Below, in pieces: positions 1-8,851 of a stretch of 49,672 nucleotides of DNA (its first letter is position 1; each line of letters begins with the position of its first letter). Origin of the DNA: Segetibacter sp. (lineage in GTDB: Bacteria; Bacteroidota; Bacteroidia; Chitinophagales; Chitinophagaceae); the NCBI GenBank assembly GCA_028288485.1, contig JAQBNO010000006.1:1-49672 (forward strand). Reading direction: 5' to 3'. Made by a program: the position numbers and the translations under genes. Below the pieces are notes generated by a model. It saw only the letters and a program-made list of their open reading frames with translations, ran no database searches and was not told where the DNA came from.

Positions 1-2
1 GT

Positions 3-107
3 GCAGGGATTGTAATCACTCAACGTGATGGTAAGTTTATCTACTACGCCATCAATTACGATAGAGTAGCTGAAGTTAATCAGTTCGTTGAAGATCTTGT
101 AGCGTAA
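3..107 (+). CDS. ArsR-family winged-helix regulator, C-terminal fragment
   Basis: The reading frame enters from outside the window and gives 34 residues before TAA. It contains GIVITQRDGKFIYYAIN, which matches the wing and the following strand of ArsR/SmtB repressors, where a hairpin of the type G-hydrophobic-V-x-x-R-x-(D/E)-G-(K/R)-x-x-Y-Y is usual. Members bind DNA as dimers and release it on binding a metal, a sulfur compound or another signal. The sensing residues are upstream of the window, so the ligand cannot be named. The next gene encodes a rhodanese, so a persulfide or sulfur sensor is possible (inference). A hairpin terminator follows the stop codon. Confidence 0.7.
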   Translation, partial: AGIVITQRDGKFIYYAINYDRVAEVNQFVEDLVA

Positions 108-128
108 GGTTTATAATTTAGTATTTAG

Positions 129-160
129 AAAAGGATGTTCTGAAAAGAGCATCCTTTTTT
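129..160 (+). terminator. Rho-independent terminator after the ArsR gene
   Basis: A 13-bp stem (129-141 with 146-158, one G-U pair) closes a GAAA tetraloop and runs into six T. It lies 21 bases after the ArsR stop codon, so the rhodanese gene probably has its own promoter. Confidence 0.8.
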
Positions 161-211
161 ATTTTCGGAAACCTTAACCCGGATTGTAGGTATTATAATA
201 TAGTGTGTGCG

Positions 212-219
212 TACTTTTG
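212..219 (+). promoter_or_regulatory. Bacteroidota -7 promoter element (TACTTTTG)
   Basis: TACTTTTG fits TAnnTTTG, the -7 element of the primary sigma factor in Bacteroidota. A TTG at 184-186 could serve as the upstream element, although 25 bases is longer than usual. The start codon follows about 40 bases later. Confidence 0.55.
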
Positions 220-259
220 TGAATTATTATAACTATCTAAATAGGGAAGGATATAAAGT

Positions 260-931
260 ATGGATACAAATATGGAAAACGGCTTAGCCGCATTATCGGC
301 TGAAGCGTTTAAATTAAAGATGCAGGAGGATGTAATTGTACTTGATACCCGCGAAAGTTCAATATTTACCCAGGGATTTATACCGGGTTCGATATTCCTC
401 GGCTTAGAAGGAAAGTTTACAGAATGGGCGGCGAACCTGCTTCCGCAGGGTAAACCTCTGCTTTTAGTAACAGGAAAGGGGCAGGAAAAACAAACCGTAA
501 ACCTTTTAGCGGAAGCAGGGTTTTCAAAGATCGAAGGGTTTTTGCAAGGCGGTTTTGAAGCATGGCAAAAGGCAGGCTATCAAACAGACCTGATTATTGA
601 TGTTGAAACAGACGAGTTTGCAATGGATATACCTTTTGATGCTAACCTTATAGTAGTAGATGTGCGCAAAGAAGTTGAATTTGCCGACGGTCACGTAAAA
701 GAGGCGATAAACATTCCTTTAGGTGAAATGGTGGACCCAGCAAGCATGGCTAACATAGAAGATACACATAATCTCTATTTGCATTGCGGAACCGGTTATC
801 GCAGCACTATTGCAGCGTCATTGTTAAAAAGGCAGGGAATACATAATCTCCGTAACATTCTGGGTGGGTGGGATAAAATAAAACTGGAGCCCGGAATTGA
901 TACCGAAAAAGATGCTGCGGTTTTAAATTAG
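260..931 (+). CDS. Tandem rhodanese-domain protein
   Basis: A 223-residue cytoplasmic protein made of two rhodanese domains, about residues 12-110 and 118-215. Rhodaneses carry sulfane sulfur on a loop cysteine. The second domain has the expected loop HCGTGYRS with Cys166 as persulfide carrier. The first domain has VTGKGQEK at the same place and no cysteine, so it is probably structural. In Bacteroidota this tandem often forms the C-terminal half of a longer metallo-beta-lactamase-fold persulfide dioxygenase; here the hydrolase half is absent. The ATG is chosen because GGGAAGGA lies just upstream. It follows an ArsR gene but is separated from it by a terminator. The fold is sure; the substrate is unknown. 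Confidence 0.85.
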   Translation: MDTNMENGLAALSAEAFKLKMQEDVIVLDTRESSIFTQGFIPGSIFLGLEGKFTEWAANLLPQGKPLLLVTGKGQEKQTVNLLAEAGFSKIEGFLQGGFEAWQKAGYQTDLIIDVETDEFAMDIPFDANLIVVDVRKEVEFADGHVKEAINIPLGEMVDPASMANIEDTHNLYLHCGTGYRSTIAASLLKRQGIHNLRNILGGWDKIKLEPGIDTEKDAAVLN

Positions 932-950
932 GCGTCTAGAAAGAGGAAGA

Positions 951-1003
951 TTTTGGTAGCCGGCTGAATAACTTTTCTCAACATCGTTGTGTCACTCACT
1001 TGT
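951..1003 (+). repeat. Dispersed 3' repeat, copy A
   Basis: TTTTGG near 951 is followed by the core at 980-1003 (AACATCGTTGTGTCACTC then ACTTGT). It lies just downstream of the rhodanese gene, in the same sense. Confidence 0.65.
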
Positions 1004-1309
1004 GCCTTGCCGAAAAATTGTTTGCCTTTTTGATTTTTGTTGCTATAGGTTGTAAGTCGACTGTTTACGTTTATTCATGCATAAATGACAAGCCCAAAAA
1101 CAGTAAATAGCTTATATTTTTTCGTTCTGTTTGTCATTGAATATTATCGCATGCTGGAACAAAAAAGTACAGTAATCAAAACGTTGGCTGGAAGCTTTTC
1201 CAGACGAAAATCCCTAAAATTGAAAGACTACGCTATACTTATGATGGGGTTTATTAAACATGGGACTTTTTCTCTTTTTTATAGTAACCTGCCTTGATCG
1301 ATAAAGCTC

Positions 1310-1752
1310 ATGAGAGAAAAATTTGGACTGTTCGCTTCCATCGTTTTTGTACTTTTATCTTTTGTAGGACATTCGAACAATGACAACGATAACAAAGAGC
1401 CAAATTCAAATCAAATTAGGAGATAGATGTTTGCTTCAGAGACAGTTTAAATAGAAATGCGACTTCTCTCATTGACGTAGATCTGCAAAAAACATTAGTT
1501 TCGAAATCTCAGTTTGGTATTAAGTACGGCAAAAACAAACAAGGACAAACCAACGTTCCAATCAGTGCTAACTAATGGACGACACGTTTCATCAGTGGGA
1601 CAAATTGGAAGCCATCATCAATTATCATAAACAGGACAGACGACAATAACCAGCTTGAGTAGCAGGTTGATGGTATTGTAGAATGGAAATCACCTGGCGC
1701 AACTGTTTACTCTCAATCAAAAGAATATAAAGGCATGGCATTGACAAAATAA
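1310..1752 (+). pseudogene. Eroded coding remnants of unknown family
   Basis: Short open stretches in different frames follow one another and look protein-like. The first, 1310-1426, gives 38 residues with a hydrophobic start (MREKFGLFASIVFVLLSF) and then a charged tail. Next come segments containing SLIDVDLQKTLVSKSQFGIK, DDTFHQWDKLEAIINYHK and VDGIVEWKSPGATVYSQSK, each ended by a stop. This is what a secreted-protein gene broken by frameshifts would look like. I do not recognise the parent family. Chance open frames remain possible. Confidence 0.3.
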
Positions 1753-2040
1753 GCCGGCAGCCAACAGTGTGTTTATAAAATTGTGGCGCTACATTAAGCC
1801 TTGAACTTTAAATCGCTATTTTGTTTTTTCGGTTAATTGAAACTGACGTTTTTCAATTGCGACAACTTCATAAACACTTTAGCTTTGTGTGTCATACGAT
1901 TGGTACAGCCTACCAAATTAATCGTCCGTGGAAGTAAGAACTAAAATAACAGTCGAACTTACCAAAGTCTTTATTCAGGCATGACATTAATTACCAAATA
2001 CCCTCACGTGAATAATTATCCCGCAACAGTTACCATGTAA

Positions 2041-2262
2041 AATGTCAGCCGTTTATATACATTCGCAACAAGACTTATAAGAACACTTAAATTAGCAGTA
2101 GTTGTTATTTTTAGCGGTATTGTTTTACTGACTTACAAATCTGTCTTTAATAAAGGTGACGGACTTGGAATTTCGTTTCTTCCTGCTGTATTGGCACTGA
2201 TGTTTTTACCAACTATAATTTATTACATTAATACGTCGAGCCTGAAAAAATCATATGATTGA
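2041..2262 (+). pseudogene. Membrane protein fragment without a usable start
   Basis: A frame open from 2041 to TGA at 2260-2262 encodes about 73 residues with two hydrophobic segments, LAVVVIFSGIVLLTY and ISFLPAVLALMFLPTIIYYI, separated by a short polar loop. The only in-frame ATG lies late, inside the second segment, and an in-frame TAA precedes the frame. It is most likely the 3' end of a decayed membrane-protein gene. The family is not recognised. Confidence 0.35.
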
Positions 2263-2330
2263 GTAGCACGAAGGCACAACCAAACAAATCCCTTCTCAGC
2301 GCCGAAAGTTCCAATTGCGTTCAACAATCC

Positions 2331-3296
2331 TCACTCATGTTCCCTGCCTTTCAAAACACTGTTTTTCCAGGCGTCGTTCAGCGTTTCAAACTCTTTCAAA
2401 TCTTCTTCGGTAAAGGCTACATTTTGCAGGGTTTTTAAATCTGGCTGGCCCGCATTCACCCACGCTGTGTACCAAAAGCTGGCAACAGAGGAAATGGAGA
2501 GGCGCATGCGGCGTTCAATCATTCCGTTAAGCATCTTATTGTAGGCGATGGTGAATTGAGAAGAGTATTGCCTCAGCATTTTTCCGTTTCTTTCTTCGAA
2601 CGCATATTTTTTATCAACAGGGAATTGCTTTGTCAATACTGCTTCATCTTTTAGTACGGTGTCGGATGCGGCGCTGCTTTCAAGCACGCGCTGCCATACA
2701 TAATTGGGAATGTTGTCGATATATGTTGCCTTTCCTATCATAAAGTCAAATTCCTTTTCGGCAAGTAGCTCCGGTATCCTGCTTTCCCAAAAACCATGAA
2801 TACCTTTTTGATTGCTTAACTGTCCATCGTGGTTGGAGCTGGCGTGAAGTGGAACATGAGAGTCGGCGATATAATGCCCTATTTCAGCTGACAGCTTCAA
2901 TATCTTAGCCCTGTTTTTTTCTTTAAACGCACTGGTAAGTCTTTGCTCCATTATCTGTATCCACCATGGAACTATGCCGCGGGCAATTACAGTGTCTTCA
3001 GTATACTTTTCTACTGCTTCGTCGTATTTTCTTGGCAATTGCCGGTAAGGATAACTGCCATAAAAATCTATATCAATAAAATGCTTTGGTGCTTCTGCGG
3101 CAACTGCATATCGTCTTTTATCAGGGTCCACAGCGTGGTCGGTAATAAACTGGATGTTTGGTTTGTAAAGCACCATCATTTCGGGTGGCAGTAAAAACAC
3201 GGCGTAGTAGTTAATGCGTTGATGACCATAGAAGCCCCAGCAAAAACAGCAAATGCTAATTGCACAACAAATACAGCATAATACTATCTTTTTCAT
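2331..3296 (-). CDS. Zinc-dependent phospholipase C / S1-P1 nuclease-fold protein
   Basis: A secreted protein of 321 residues with the all-helical trinuclear-zinc fold shared by bacterial phospholipase C and S1/P1 nucleases. Likely metal ligands are visible in order: Trp20 and His25 in WGFYGH, Asp53/His54 in ITDHAVD, His72 in KHFIDID, the block IGHYIADSHVPLH (His141, Asp145, His147) and GIHGFWES (His167). A GTG two codons earlier is possible, but the ATG at 3296 directly precedes the basic KK and hydrophobic signal. That signal segment is odd in holding seven cysteines. The gene lies close behind the DUF502 gene and probably shares its transcript. Whether the substrate is a phospholipid, a nucleic acid or something else cannot be told from sequence. 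Confidence 0.75.
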   Translation of the reverse strand: MKKIVLCCICCAISICCFCWGFYGHQRINYYAVFLLPPEMMVLYKPNIQFITDHAVDPDKRRYAVAAEAPKHFIDIDFYGSYPYRQLPRKYDEAVEKYTEDTVIARGIVPWWIQIMEQRLTSAFKEKNRAKILKLSAEIGHYIADSHVPLHASSNHDGQLSNQKGIHGFWESRIPELLAEKEFDFMIGKATYIDNIPNYVWQRVLESSAASDTVLKDEAVLTKQFPVDKKYAFEERNGKMLRQYSSQFTIAYNKMLNGMIERRMRLSISSVASFWYTAWVNAGQPDLKTLQNVAFTEEDLKEFETLNDAWKNSVLKGREHE

Positions 3297-3306
3297 GGGC
3301 ACGAAT

Positions 3307-3948
3307 TTATTCTGCTATTTCAGCAACACCACCACTTAATGCAAATTTCATTGCATCTGTTGAGGATAGGTTGGTGAGAAATTTTACTTTCTCAATCGGA
3401 ACGATGTATACAACGCCACTCACTGCGTAAGAATGTGGTACATAAACAACTACATGATCCTTGAGTCCTATCCCGATTCCGCTTTCCTGTGTCATAAACC
3501 CCATACGCCATACATCGTTTGCGTCTACATTCACAAGCACTGGTTTATCGAACTTGCGCTTCTCGCCGGCAAAGGCTTCTAAAAAATCTTTTACAGATGT
3601 ATAAATGAACCTGATTCCGGGAGTTCGCTCCAACACATGCCCAAAAAAATCGACCACTTTTCCAACAACATAAGATGTAGAGAACCATCCTACTACCACG
3701 ATTAAAATAACAATTACGCCAAAGCCAATTCCCGGGATTTTTATCGGTTTACCCGCCTCGTCTAATTTATAAAAAGTTGGAAACAGCGAATAGATAATGT
3801 CGGGCAGAAAATTATCTACATAAACAAATAAAGAAAAGATTGCCCAACAGGTAACAATGATAGGCGCTAAAATAATAAGTCCCTGCACAAAGTAATTGAG
3901 CAGCTTGCGCCAGCGCCATTTTAAGGGTTCGTTCACTTTGAAATCCAT
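3307..3948 (-). CDS. DUF502 family inner-membrane protein
   Basis: 213 residues with two strong membrane segments (about 20-45 and 72-92), followed by a soluble domain. The stretch ERTPGIRFIYTSVKDFLEAF and the later VWRMGFMTQESG and VVVYVPHSYAVSGVVYIVP are the conserved core of DUF502, whose role is unknown. Length is normal for the family. It ends only ten bases before the start of the phospholipase-like gene, which suggests co-transcription. A TACTTTG element lies just before the start codon on the minus strand and may be the promoter. Confidence 0.85.
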   Translation of the reverse strand: MDFKVNEPLKWRWRKLLNYFVQGLIILAPIIVTCWAIFSLFVYVDNFLPDIIYSLFPTFYKLDEAGKPIKIPGIGFGVIVILIVVVGWFSTSYVVGKVVDFFGHVLERTPGIRFIYTSVKDFLEAFAGEKRKFDKPVLVNVDANDVWRMGFMTQESGIGIGLKDHVVVYVPHSYAVSGVVYIVPIEKVKFLTNLSSTDAMKFALSGGVAEIAE

Positions 3949-4266
3949 AGCGACAAAGTAAGAGAAAAAATTAAGAAAAGCGAGTGAGGAAAGTGAGGCA
4001 GTTGTAGAAATAATACATAATCACCCGGTTCGATTTGCGGAGGAAACAGGCGACCTTTTTTAGTAATCAAAGGCGTGGATGAGCGCCGCGAGTCAATAAC
4101 ACGCAAAGACGCAAAGGAATACAACGCAAAGGCGCTACAAAGAAGCAATAGAAACATCGGGAGTGGTTTACTGAAGATCGAAAAGTACAAGTCTATCACC
4201 TTTCGGCAAGCTTAGGCTACCTACAGCAGGCTTAGGGCAAGAACTGCCGCGTTGAATAACGCGTTA

Positions 4267-4330
4267 CAGTACAAGCGAGCGTGGCAACAGAAGCTTAATA
4301 GTAGTATCGGCGCCGGCTCAAAAAAAATAC
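4267..4330 (-). repeat. Dispersed 3' repeat, copy H
   Basis: Read on the minus strand it starts with a T-run and GAGCCGGCGCC, then a variable middle, then GTTGCCACGCTCGCTTGTAC. It lies downstream of galE in the same sense. Its middle (AAGCTTAATAGTAGTAT on the plus strand) recurs exactly near 24069. Confidence 0.6.
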
Positions 4331-4349
4331 GCATCTGTATGGAACAGGG

Positions 4350-4400
4350 ATAAAATAAAAATGCACAACTAAGTTTACTAATTGTGCATTTTTATTTTAT
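4350..4400 (-). terminator. Long hairpin terminator after galE
   Basis: A perfect 19-bp inverted repeat, 4350-4368 with 4382-4400, holds GC only in TGCAC and is A/T-rich at its base, so T-runs exist on both strands. It sits about 90 bases after the galE stop codon and probably ends the pit-galE transcript. Confidence 0.8.
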
Positions 4401-4488
4401 AAGTTGACAAGTTATAAGTTGATAACTTAACATCCTCCTTCAACTTTCCAACCTTTTAACTTCCTTACGTGATGAAGCAGCAGAAGAC

Positions 4489-5544
4489 CTAATTGTACTG
4501 GAACTTCTGGTTCTTTATAATTTCTTCGTCTTGTTTAATTTTTAATTCCCATGCCCATGCGGTTCGCATCATCTCTTTAAGATCATATTTGATTTCCCAG
4601 CCGAGGGCATTTCTTGCATAATCATTATTTGCATAAATAGCAACAACGTCTCCGGGGCGACGCGGGCCTTTTACATAATTCAGTTTTTGACCACTAACCT
4701 CTTCAAAAGCTTTGATCGCTTCCAATACAGTTACGCCGTTACCGGTGCCAAGGTTAAAAATATCGCAGTTCGTTTTATTCTTATTGTTAAGAAGGTATTG
4801 CAAGGCCAGGGTATGTGCGTGTGCAATGTCTGATACATGTATGTAGTCACGAATGTTGCTTCCGTCTCTTGTATCGTAATCCGTGCCGTGAACGGTCATT
4901 TGCGGAATTTTGCCGATAGCAGTTTGCGTAATTGCCGGAACAAGGTTAGCCGGTTTACCGATAGGAAGTTCGCCAATTAAAATGGAAGGATGAGCGCCAA
5001 CGGGGTTGAAATAGCGAAGCAATATTGATTTGGTGCCTGTTGCCTTAACTACGTTTGTTATTATTTCTTCTCCCATTTGCTTGGTAGATCCATAAGGCGA
5101 TTCTGCTTTTTTTATGGGAGACTCTTCAGTAACCGGTATCTTATCGGGGCTTCCGTAAACGGTGCAGGAAGAGGAGAAAACAAAATGAGGAACTTCGAAT
5201 TCCTCGACGCATTTTAGAAGATTGATCAGCGAAAACAAATTGTTTTCATAATACATCAGCGGCTCCTCAACTGATTCTCCTACGGCTTTGTAAGCTGCAA
5301 AATGTATAATACCCTTGATATCTTCATTTTCCTGGAATACCGCCCGTGTATCATTGTAATCCTTAAGGTCTACTTTATAATTTTTTACTTTTTTCCCGGT
5401 AATTTTTTCTATTCCATCCGTCAGAAAGCGAGTGCTACGTGAATTGTCATCGATAGAAATAACATCAAAACCGTTTTCTATAAGGTCAACTATAGTATGA
5501 GAACCTATATACCCGCATCCTCCGGTCACAAGGATTTTATTCAT
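4489..5544 (-). CDS. galE: UDP-glucose 4-epimerase
   Basis: GalE interconverts UDP-glucose and UDP-galactose in the cytoplasm, feeding galactose catabolism and surface polysaccharide synthesis. The protein is 351 residues, normal for the family. It is an extended short-chain dehydrogenase: the NAD-binding motif TGGCGYIGSH is at residues 7-16, the serine-bearing strand reads FSSSCTVYG, and the catalytic YxxxK is in SPYGSTK. The frame stays open 59 codons upstream, but that extension overlaps the end of pit and looks non-coding, so the start is the ATG at 5544, right before NKILVTGG. The 74-base gap to pit leaves room for its own promoter. Function confidence is high, although some GalE homologues act on other UDP-sugars. 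Confidence 0.93.
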   Translation of the reverse strand: MNKILVTGGCGYIGSHTIVDLIENGFDVISIDDNSRSTRFLTDGIEKITGKKVKNYKVDLKDYNDTRAVFQENEDIKGIIHFAAYKAVGESVEEPLMYYENNLFSLINLLKCVEEFEVPHFVFSSSCTVYGSPDKIPVTEESPIKKAESPYGSTKQMGEEIITNVVKATGTKSILLRYFNPVGAHPSILIGELPIGKPANLVPAITQTAIGKIPQMTVHGTDYDTRDGSNIRDYIHVSDIAHAHTLALQYLLNNKNKTNCDIFNLGTGNGVTVLEAIKAFEEVSGQKLNYVKGPRRPGDVVAIYANNDYARNALGWEIKYDLKEMMRTAWAWELKIKQDEEIIKNQKFQYN

Positions 5545-5618
5545 AAAATAAGTTTTAATAACGTTTACACTTGCAAAATAAGTGAAATAGATGGTTTTTA
5601 GCGAGATAAACCAGGCGG

Positions 5619-6632
5619 CTATGCAAATAAATTTATAATATAGAAAATTATCGCGGCCATTAAACCACTTATAGGAATGGTAATGATCCAGGCCCAAATA
5701 AGGCTTACAGTTACCCCCCACCTTACTGCCGACAAGCGTTTGGTGGCGCCTACACCTATGATTGCACCGGTAATGGTATGTGTTGTACTCACCGGTATCT
5801 TAAAATGTTCGGTCATAAATAAAGTTAAGGCACCCGCTGTTTCCGCAGCAACTCCTTCAAGTGGTGTTACTTTCGTTATACGGGTTCCCATTGTTTTTAC
5901 GATTTTCCAGCCACCGCTCATTGTACCCAGGGCTATAGCCACAAAACACGAAAGAGGCACCCAGTCAGGTATTGATTTCAGGTCGGGAATATAATTACTG
6001 GCAACCATGGCAGCACCAATAATACCCATTACTTTTTGGGCATCGTTGCCTCCATGTCCTATACTGAAAGCGGCAGAAGAAATTAACTGAAGTCGCTTGA
6101 ACCATCTTTCTGCCTTATAGGGATTTGCCCTTTTGCAAATCTGCACAATGATAACGGTTATAATAAAAGCCATTATCATACCTATGAGCGGTGCAATAAT
6201 AATAAAGCTGATAGTTGGAAGTACTTTTGAAGCATTGATAACTGAGAAAGTTTTGTAGTGCGCCACCGCCGCTCCAATGAGTCCACCAATTAATGCATGC
6301 GAAGAACTCGATGGAATACCAAACCACCAAGTAATAAGGTTCCAGATTATTGCAGATAGTAAACCAGACAGGATTAGGTATAAAGCCGATGGATCACCAG
6401 TTTGAATAGACACACTTTTAGCAATAGTGTCTGCGATGCCGAAACCGCCAATCACGTACTTTGAAATAAAGAATGCGGAAAAATTAAAAAAAGCAGCCCA
6501 CATAACTGCCTGGAATGGAGTGAGGACTTTAGTAGAAACAATAGTAGCTATGCTATTTGCTGAATCATGAAAACCATTGATGTAGTCGAATATGAAAGCG
6601 AAGATGATTATAATAATCAATAACGGGACCAT
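5619..6632 (-). CDS. pit: Pit-family low-affinity inorganic phosphate transporter
   Basis: A 337-residue inner-membrane permease of the PiT family, which imports phosphate (often as a metal-phosphate complex) driven by the ion gradient. The two inverted family repeats are visible: GFHDSANSIAT at residues 20-30 and GGNDAQKVMG in the middle, with the C-terminal PVSTTHTITGAIIGVGATK block. About ten hydrophobic segments are apparent. It follows the DUF47 gene after 29 bases, the usual PhoU-like/Pit operon. The DUF47 partner is thought to regulate the permease. Substrate could include other oxyanions. Confidence 0.92.
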   Translation of the reverse strand: MVPLLIIIIIFAFIFDYINGFHDSANSIATIVSTKVLTPFQAVMWAAFFNFSAFFISKYVIGGFGIADTIAKSVSIQTGDPSALYLILSGLLSAIIWNLITWWFGIPSSSSHALIGGLIGAAVAHYKTFSVINASKVLPTISFIIIAPLIGMIMAFIITVIIVQICKRANPYKAERWFKRLQLISSAAFSIGHGGNDAQKVMGIIGAAMVASNYIPDLKSIPDWVPLSCFVAIALGTMSGGWKIVKTMGTRITKVTPLEGVAAETAGALTLFMTEHFKIPVSTTHTITGAIIGVGATKRLSAVRWGVTVSLIWAWIITIPISGLMAAIIFYIINLFA

Positions 6633-6661
6633 AGATAAATTTTAACAGTGAATAGTTGTAA

Positions 6662-7309
6662 TTAAGCGTACTTAACAATTATAGACTCAATTACATTCGC
6701 TGCATCTTCACACTTATCTGTTGCCAGTTCCAATACCTGGTATATTTCCCTTCTTTTAATTACTTCTTTGAAGTCGTTCTCCTGGTTGAAGAGTTTTTCA
6801 ATACTGAGGTCAAAAATGTCGTCGGCCTGGTTCTCGATGTCGTTTACACGTACCAGCGCTTCGGTTATTTTACGGAGGTTTTTCATGTTGCGTAATTCTA
6901 CAACTGCGCTTTGCACATGTATAGTACCTTGTTCTATCAATTCAACCATTTTTTGAATACCCGGATCATTTGGATTAACCCGGTAAAAAATTATTTTTTT
7001 CGCGGAGGAATAAATGTAGTCCGCAATGTCGTCAAGGGCCGATGCCAGGGTGTGGATATCTTCACGGTCGAATGGAGTGATGAAGTTTCTGCCAAGCTCT
7101 GTGAAAAGTTTGTGCGTATGGTCATCGTTGAGATGTTCCAGGTCCTCAAGCCTGGAAGTTAATGAAGCTCTTTTATCGAAATCGGGTTCATTAACCAATT
7201 GTTTCAATACAGCCCCCATCGTTCTAACAGTTTCTGCCACCTCTTCGAAAAGGTTATAAAAGACGGTATTCTTCGGCATAAACAATTTTCCAATAGCATT
7301 CAATCCCAT
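6662..7309 (-). CDS. DUF47 (PhoU-like) regulator of phosphate transport
   Basis: A 215-residue all-helical cytoplasmic protein. The segments ELGRNFITPFDREDIHTLA, then ALDDIADYIY, and near the end REIYQVLELATDKCEDAANV, are the conserved metal-binding E/D-x-x-x-D helices of DUF47, a relative of PhoU. These proteins are almost always encoded next to a Pit permease, as here, and are taken to control its activity. Length is normal. A primary-sigma -7 element lies about 17 bases before the ATG. Confidence 0.9.
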   Translation of the reverse strand: MGLNAIGKLFMPKNTVFYNLFEEVAETVRTMGAVLKQLVNEPDFDKRASLTSRLEDLEHLNDDHTHKLFTELGRNFITPFDREDIHTLASALDDIADYIYSSAKKIIFYRVNPNDPGIQKMVELIEQGTIHVQSAVVELRNMKNLRKITEALVRVNDIENQADDIFDLSIEKLFNQENDFKEVIKRREIYQVLELATDKCEDAANVIESIIVKYA

Positions 7310-7325
7310 GAGATAAAAATTTACG

Positions 7326-7333
7326 CAAAAATA
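7326..7333 (-). promoter_or_regulatory. -7 promoter element for the DUF47-pit operon
   Basis: On the minus strand TATTTTTG fits TAnnTTTG and is followed closely by the DUF47 start codon, implying a very short leader. Confidence 0.5.
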
Positions 7334-7465
7334 GAATTATGATCTTTAGTTCGATCACGTAACAATTACTTAATAATTAGATAACATAGAAAAATAGATT
7401 AAAAATACTTATATCCTTATTGTACAACATATCTGGCGGTTCCTGGAATACTATCAGTTACTGTC

Positions 7466-7525
7466 TTCTTTGGGGACGAACAATAGATTCTTTGCGAAAC
7501 TTCCGTTGTGTCACTCACTTGTACT
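7466..7525 (+). repeat. Dispersed 3' repeat, copy B
   Basis: TTCTTTGGGGACGAAC is followed after about 20 bases by CGTTGTGTCACTCACTTG and TACT at 7504-7525. Unlike most copies it is antisense to both flanking minus-strand genes. Nothing else was found in 7310-7639. Confidence 0.65.
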
Positions 7526-7639
7526 ATCTGTACTTCATTCAGCATTTGCAGTTGCTTCTAATTTACCTAATTTATCGTAATAGTTAAATTGCTGGTTTTA
7601 GAAAGGTCTTTACGTCACCCTATACTTTGCAAGAAGACT

Positions 7640-8851
7640 TTAGCGATTGTCTGCCGCAGGATTATAAGCATACACAATATCATAAGGAACTTTACGCAGG
7701 CTTGGTAAAGTTTGACCTATTTGAAGATCTTTTCTTTGAGGCGTAGGTTCGCAAACCCAATAATTTTTACCATTATACTTAATAGGCTCTCCTGGTAGTT
7801 TGTCAAATTCTATAGCTAAAGTGATGTGCTCCGGGTATGATAAAACAATCATCGGAAGGTTATAAAGTTCCTTCACCAGGTAAAAAAACAATGCAGCCCG
7901 ATCTTCACAATCGCTATCATCAGAAAGTAGGGTTTGCTCAGGTGACAGGCGTTTTTCTTCACCATAATTTTTAGTGTCAGTTTGGTAACTAAAAGCGTAC
8001 CTGGTAAAGCGCATCAAATAATCCACCCCATCTTTCTGCCTCATCTTTCCTATATTTTGCTTGAGCAATGGAATAAGCGAACTGTAGGTGAGTTTGCTTA
8101 AAGGAATATTGAAGTATGTTTTATAATCTACTACCGGGTAATTTTTAAACACCTTCTTAATCTGGTTGTTCATCATCACCTTAAAGTGGTAGGCCGTCTG
8201 GTAGTATTCAAACTTCAGTTCTTTAGCTGAATAATTTTCCAGCTTAAAATCAGGTAGCGTATTTACATGATAAGAAAAGGCATTCTGTGCTCCTGGAATA
8301 GCAATATTTAAAGAAATGAATTTTTCTTTCTCAAAATCAATTACCCCGTAATCGTGATAATTTAGACAGATATACTGTTTTCCGTCCTGGATACGGTAAG
8401 GGATATTAAAAACCTCATCATTAGTTTGTATGTATAACAAGAGTTTGTCGTTTCTAATGCTAATAGTAGTGGCATACCCCGACTTAACAAGGAGGAACCA
8501 TTTTAATAAAGTGTAACGTTGATAATTGACCGACTTGGGACTTATCTTTTCGGCAGTGCTTCGGATAACCTGGTAATACAGCCAATCGTCTAGTCTATAC
8601 TTTTCCCGGTAATTAAGAAGAGCAGTAACTACCGGTTGAGTATTATCAGTATTCAAGCGGTTGTAAAAAGATTGTATGATAGAATCGGAGAGGAGAGTAA
8701 TGGCAGGTCCAATAGTAGAAACATCCATCATCATCTCAATACTGTCGCCATAGAAGTCAACAGCAATACTGTTCTCTTTATTTTGGCAAAACGAAGAGGA
8801 AGGGTAATTCGACAAAGCATAAAAAAATACTATGAGAATTGCTCGTTTCAA
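7640..8851 (-). CDS. Secreted transglutaminase-fold protein of unknown role
   Basis: 403 residues with an N-terminal signal segment (MKRAILIVFFYALSNYP). The C-terminal third carries a papain/transglutaminase-like core: SDDSDCEDRAALFFYLVK with Cys315, SYPEHITLAIEF with His342, and VCEPTP with Glu368, in the right order for a catalytic triad. The middle (about 130-300) is beta-rich and unassigned. Such proteins in Bacteroidota are generally exported; whether this one crosslinks, hydrolyses or binds peptides is unknown. The start codon is TTG at 8851, since no ATG precedes the signal segment. It diverges from the TonB receptor gene, leaving a shared 230-base region. Confidence 0.7.
   Translation of the reverse strand: MKRAILIVFFYALSNYPSSSFCQNKENSIAVDFYGDSIEMMMDVSTIGPAITLLSDSIIQSFYNRLNTDNTQPVVTALLNYREKYRLDDWLYYQVIRSTAEKISPKSVNYQRYTLLKWFLLVKSGYATTISIRNDKLLLYIQTNDEVFNIPYRIQDGKQYICLNYHDYGVIDFEKEKFISLNIAIPGAQNAFSYHVNTLPDFKLENYSAKELKFEYYQTAYHFKVMMNNQIKKVFKNYPVVDYKTYFNIPLSKLTYSSLIPLLKQNIGKMRQKDGVDYLMRFTRYAFSYQTDTKNYGEEKRLSPEQTLLSDDSDCEDRAALFFYLVKELYNLPMIVLSYPEHITLAIEFDKLPGEPIKYNGKNYWVCEPTPQRKDLQIGQTLPSLRKVPYDIVYAYNPAADNR

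Noticed and set aside
1085-1297. 70-residue plus-strand frame
   Set aside because: No family resemblance, no ribosome site, lies in the eroded region.
3933-4199. 88-residue minus-strand frame upstream of the DUF502 gene
   Set aside because: Overlaps the DUF502 start; composition is low-complexity and the DNA holds repeated ACGCAAAG tracts.
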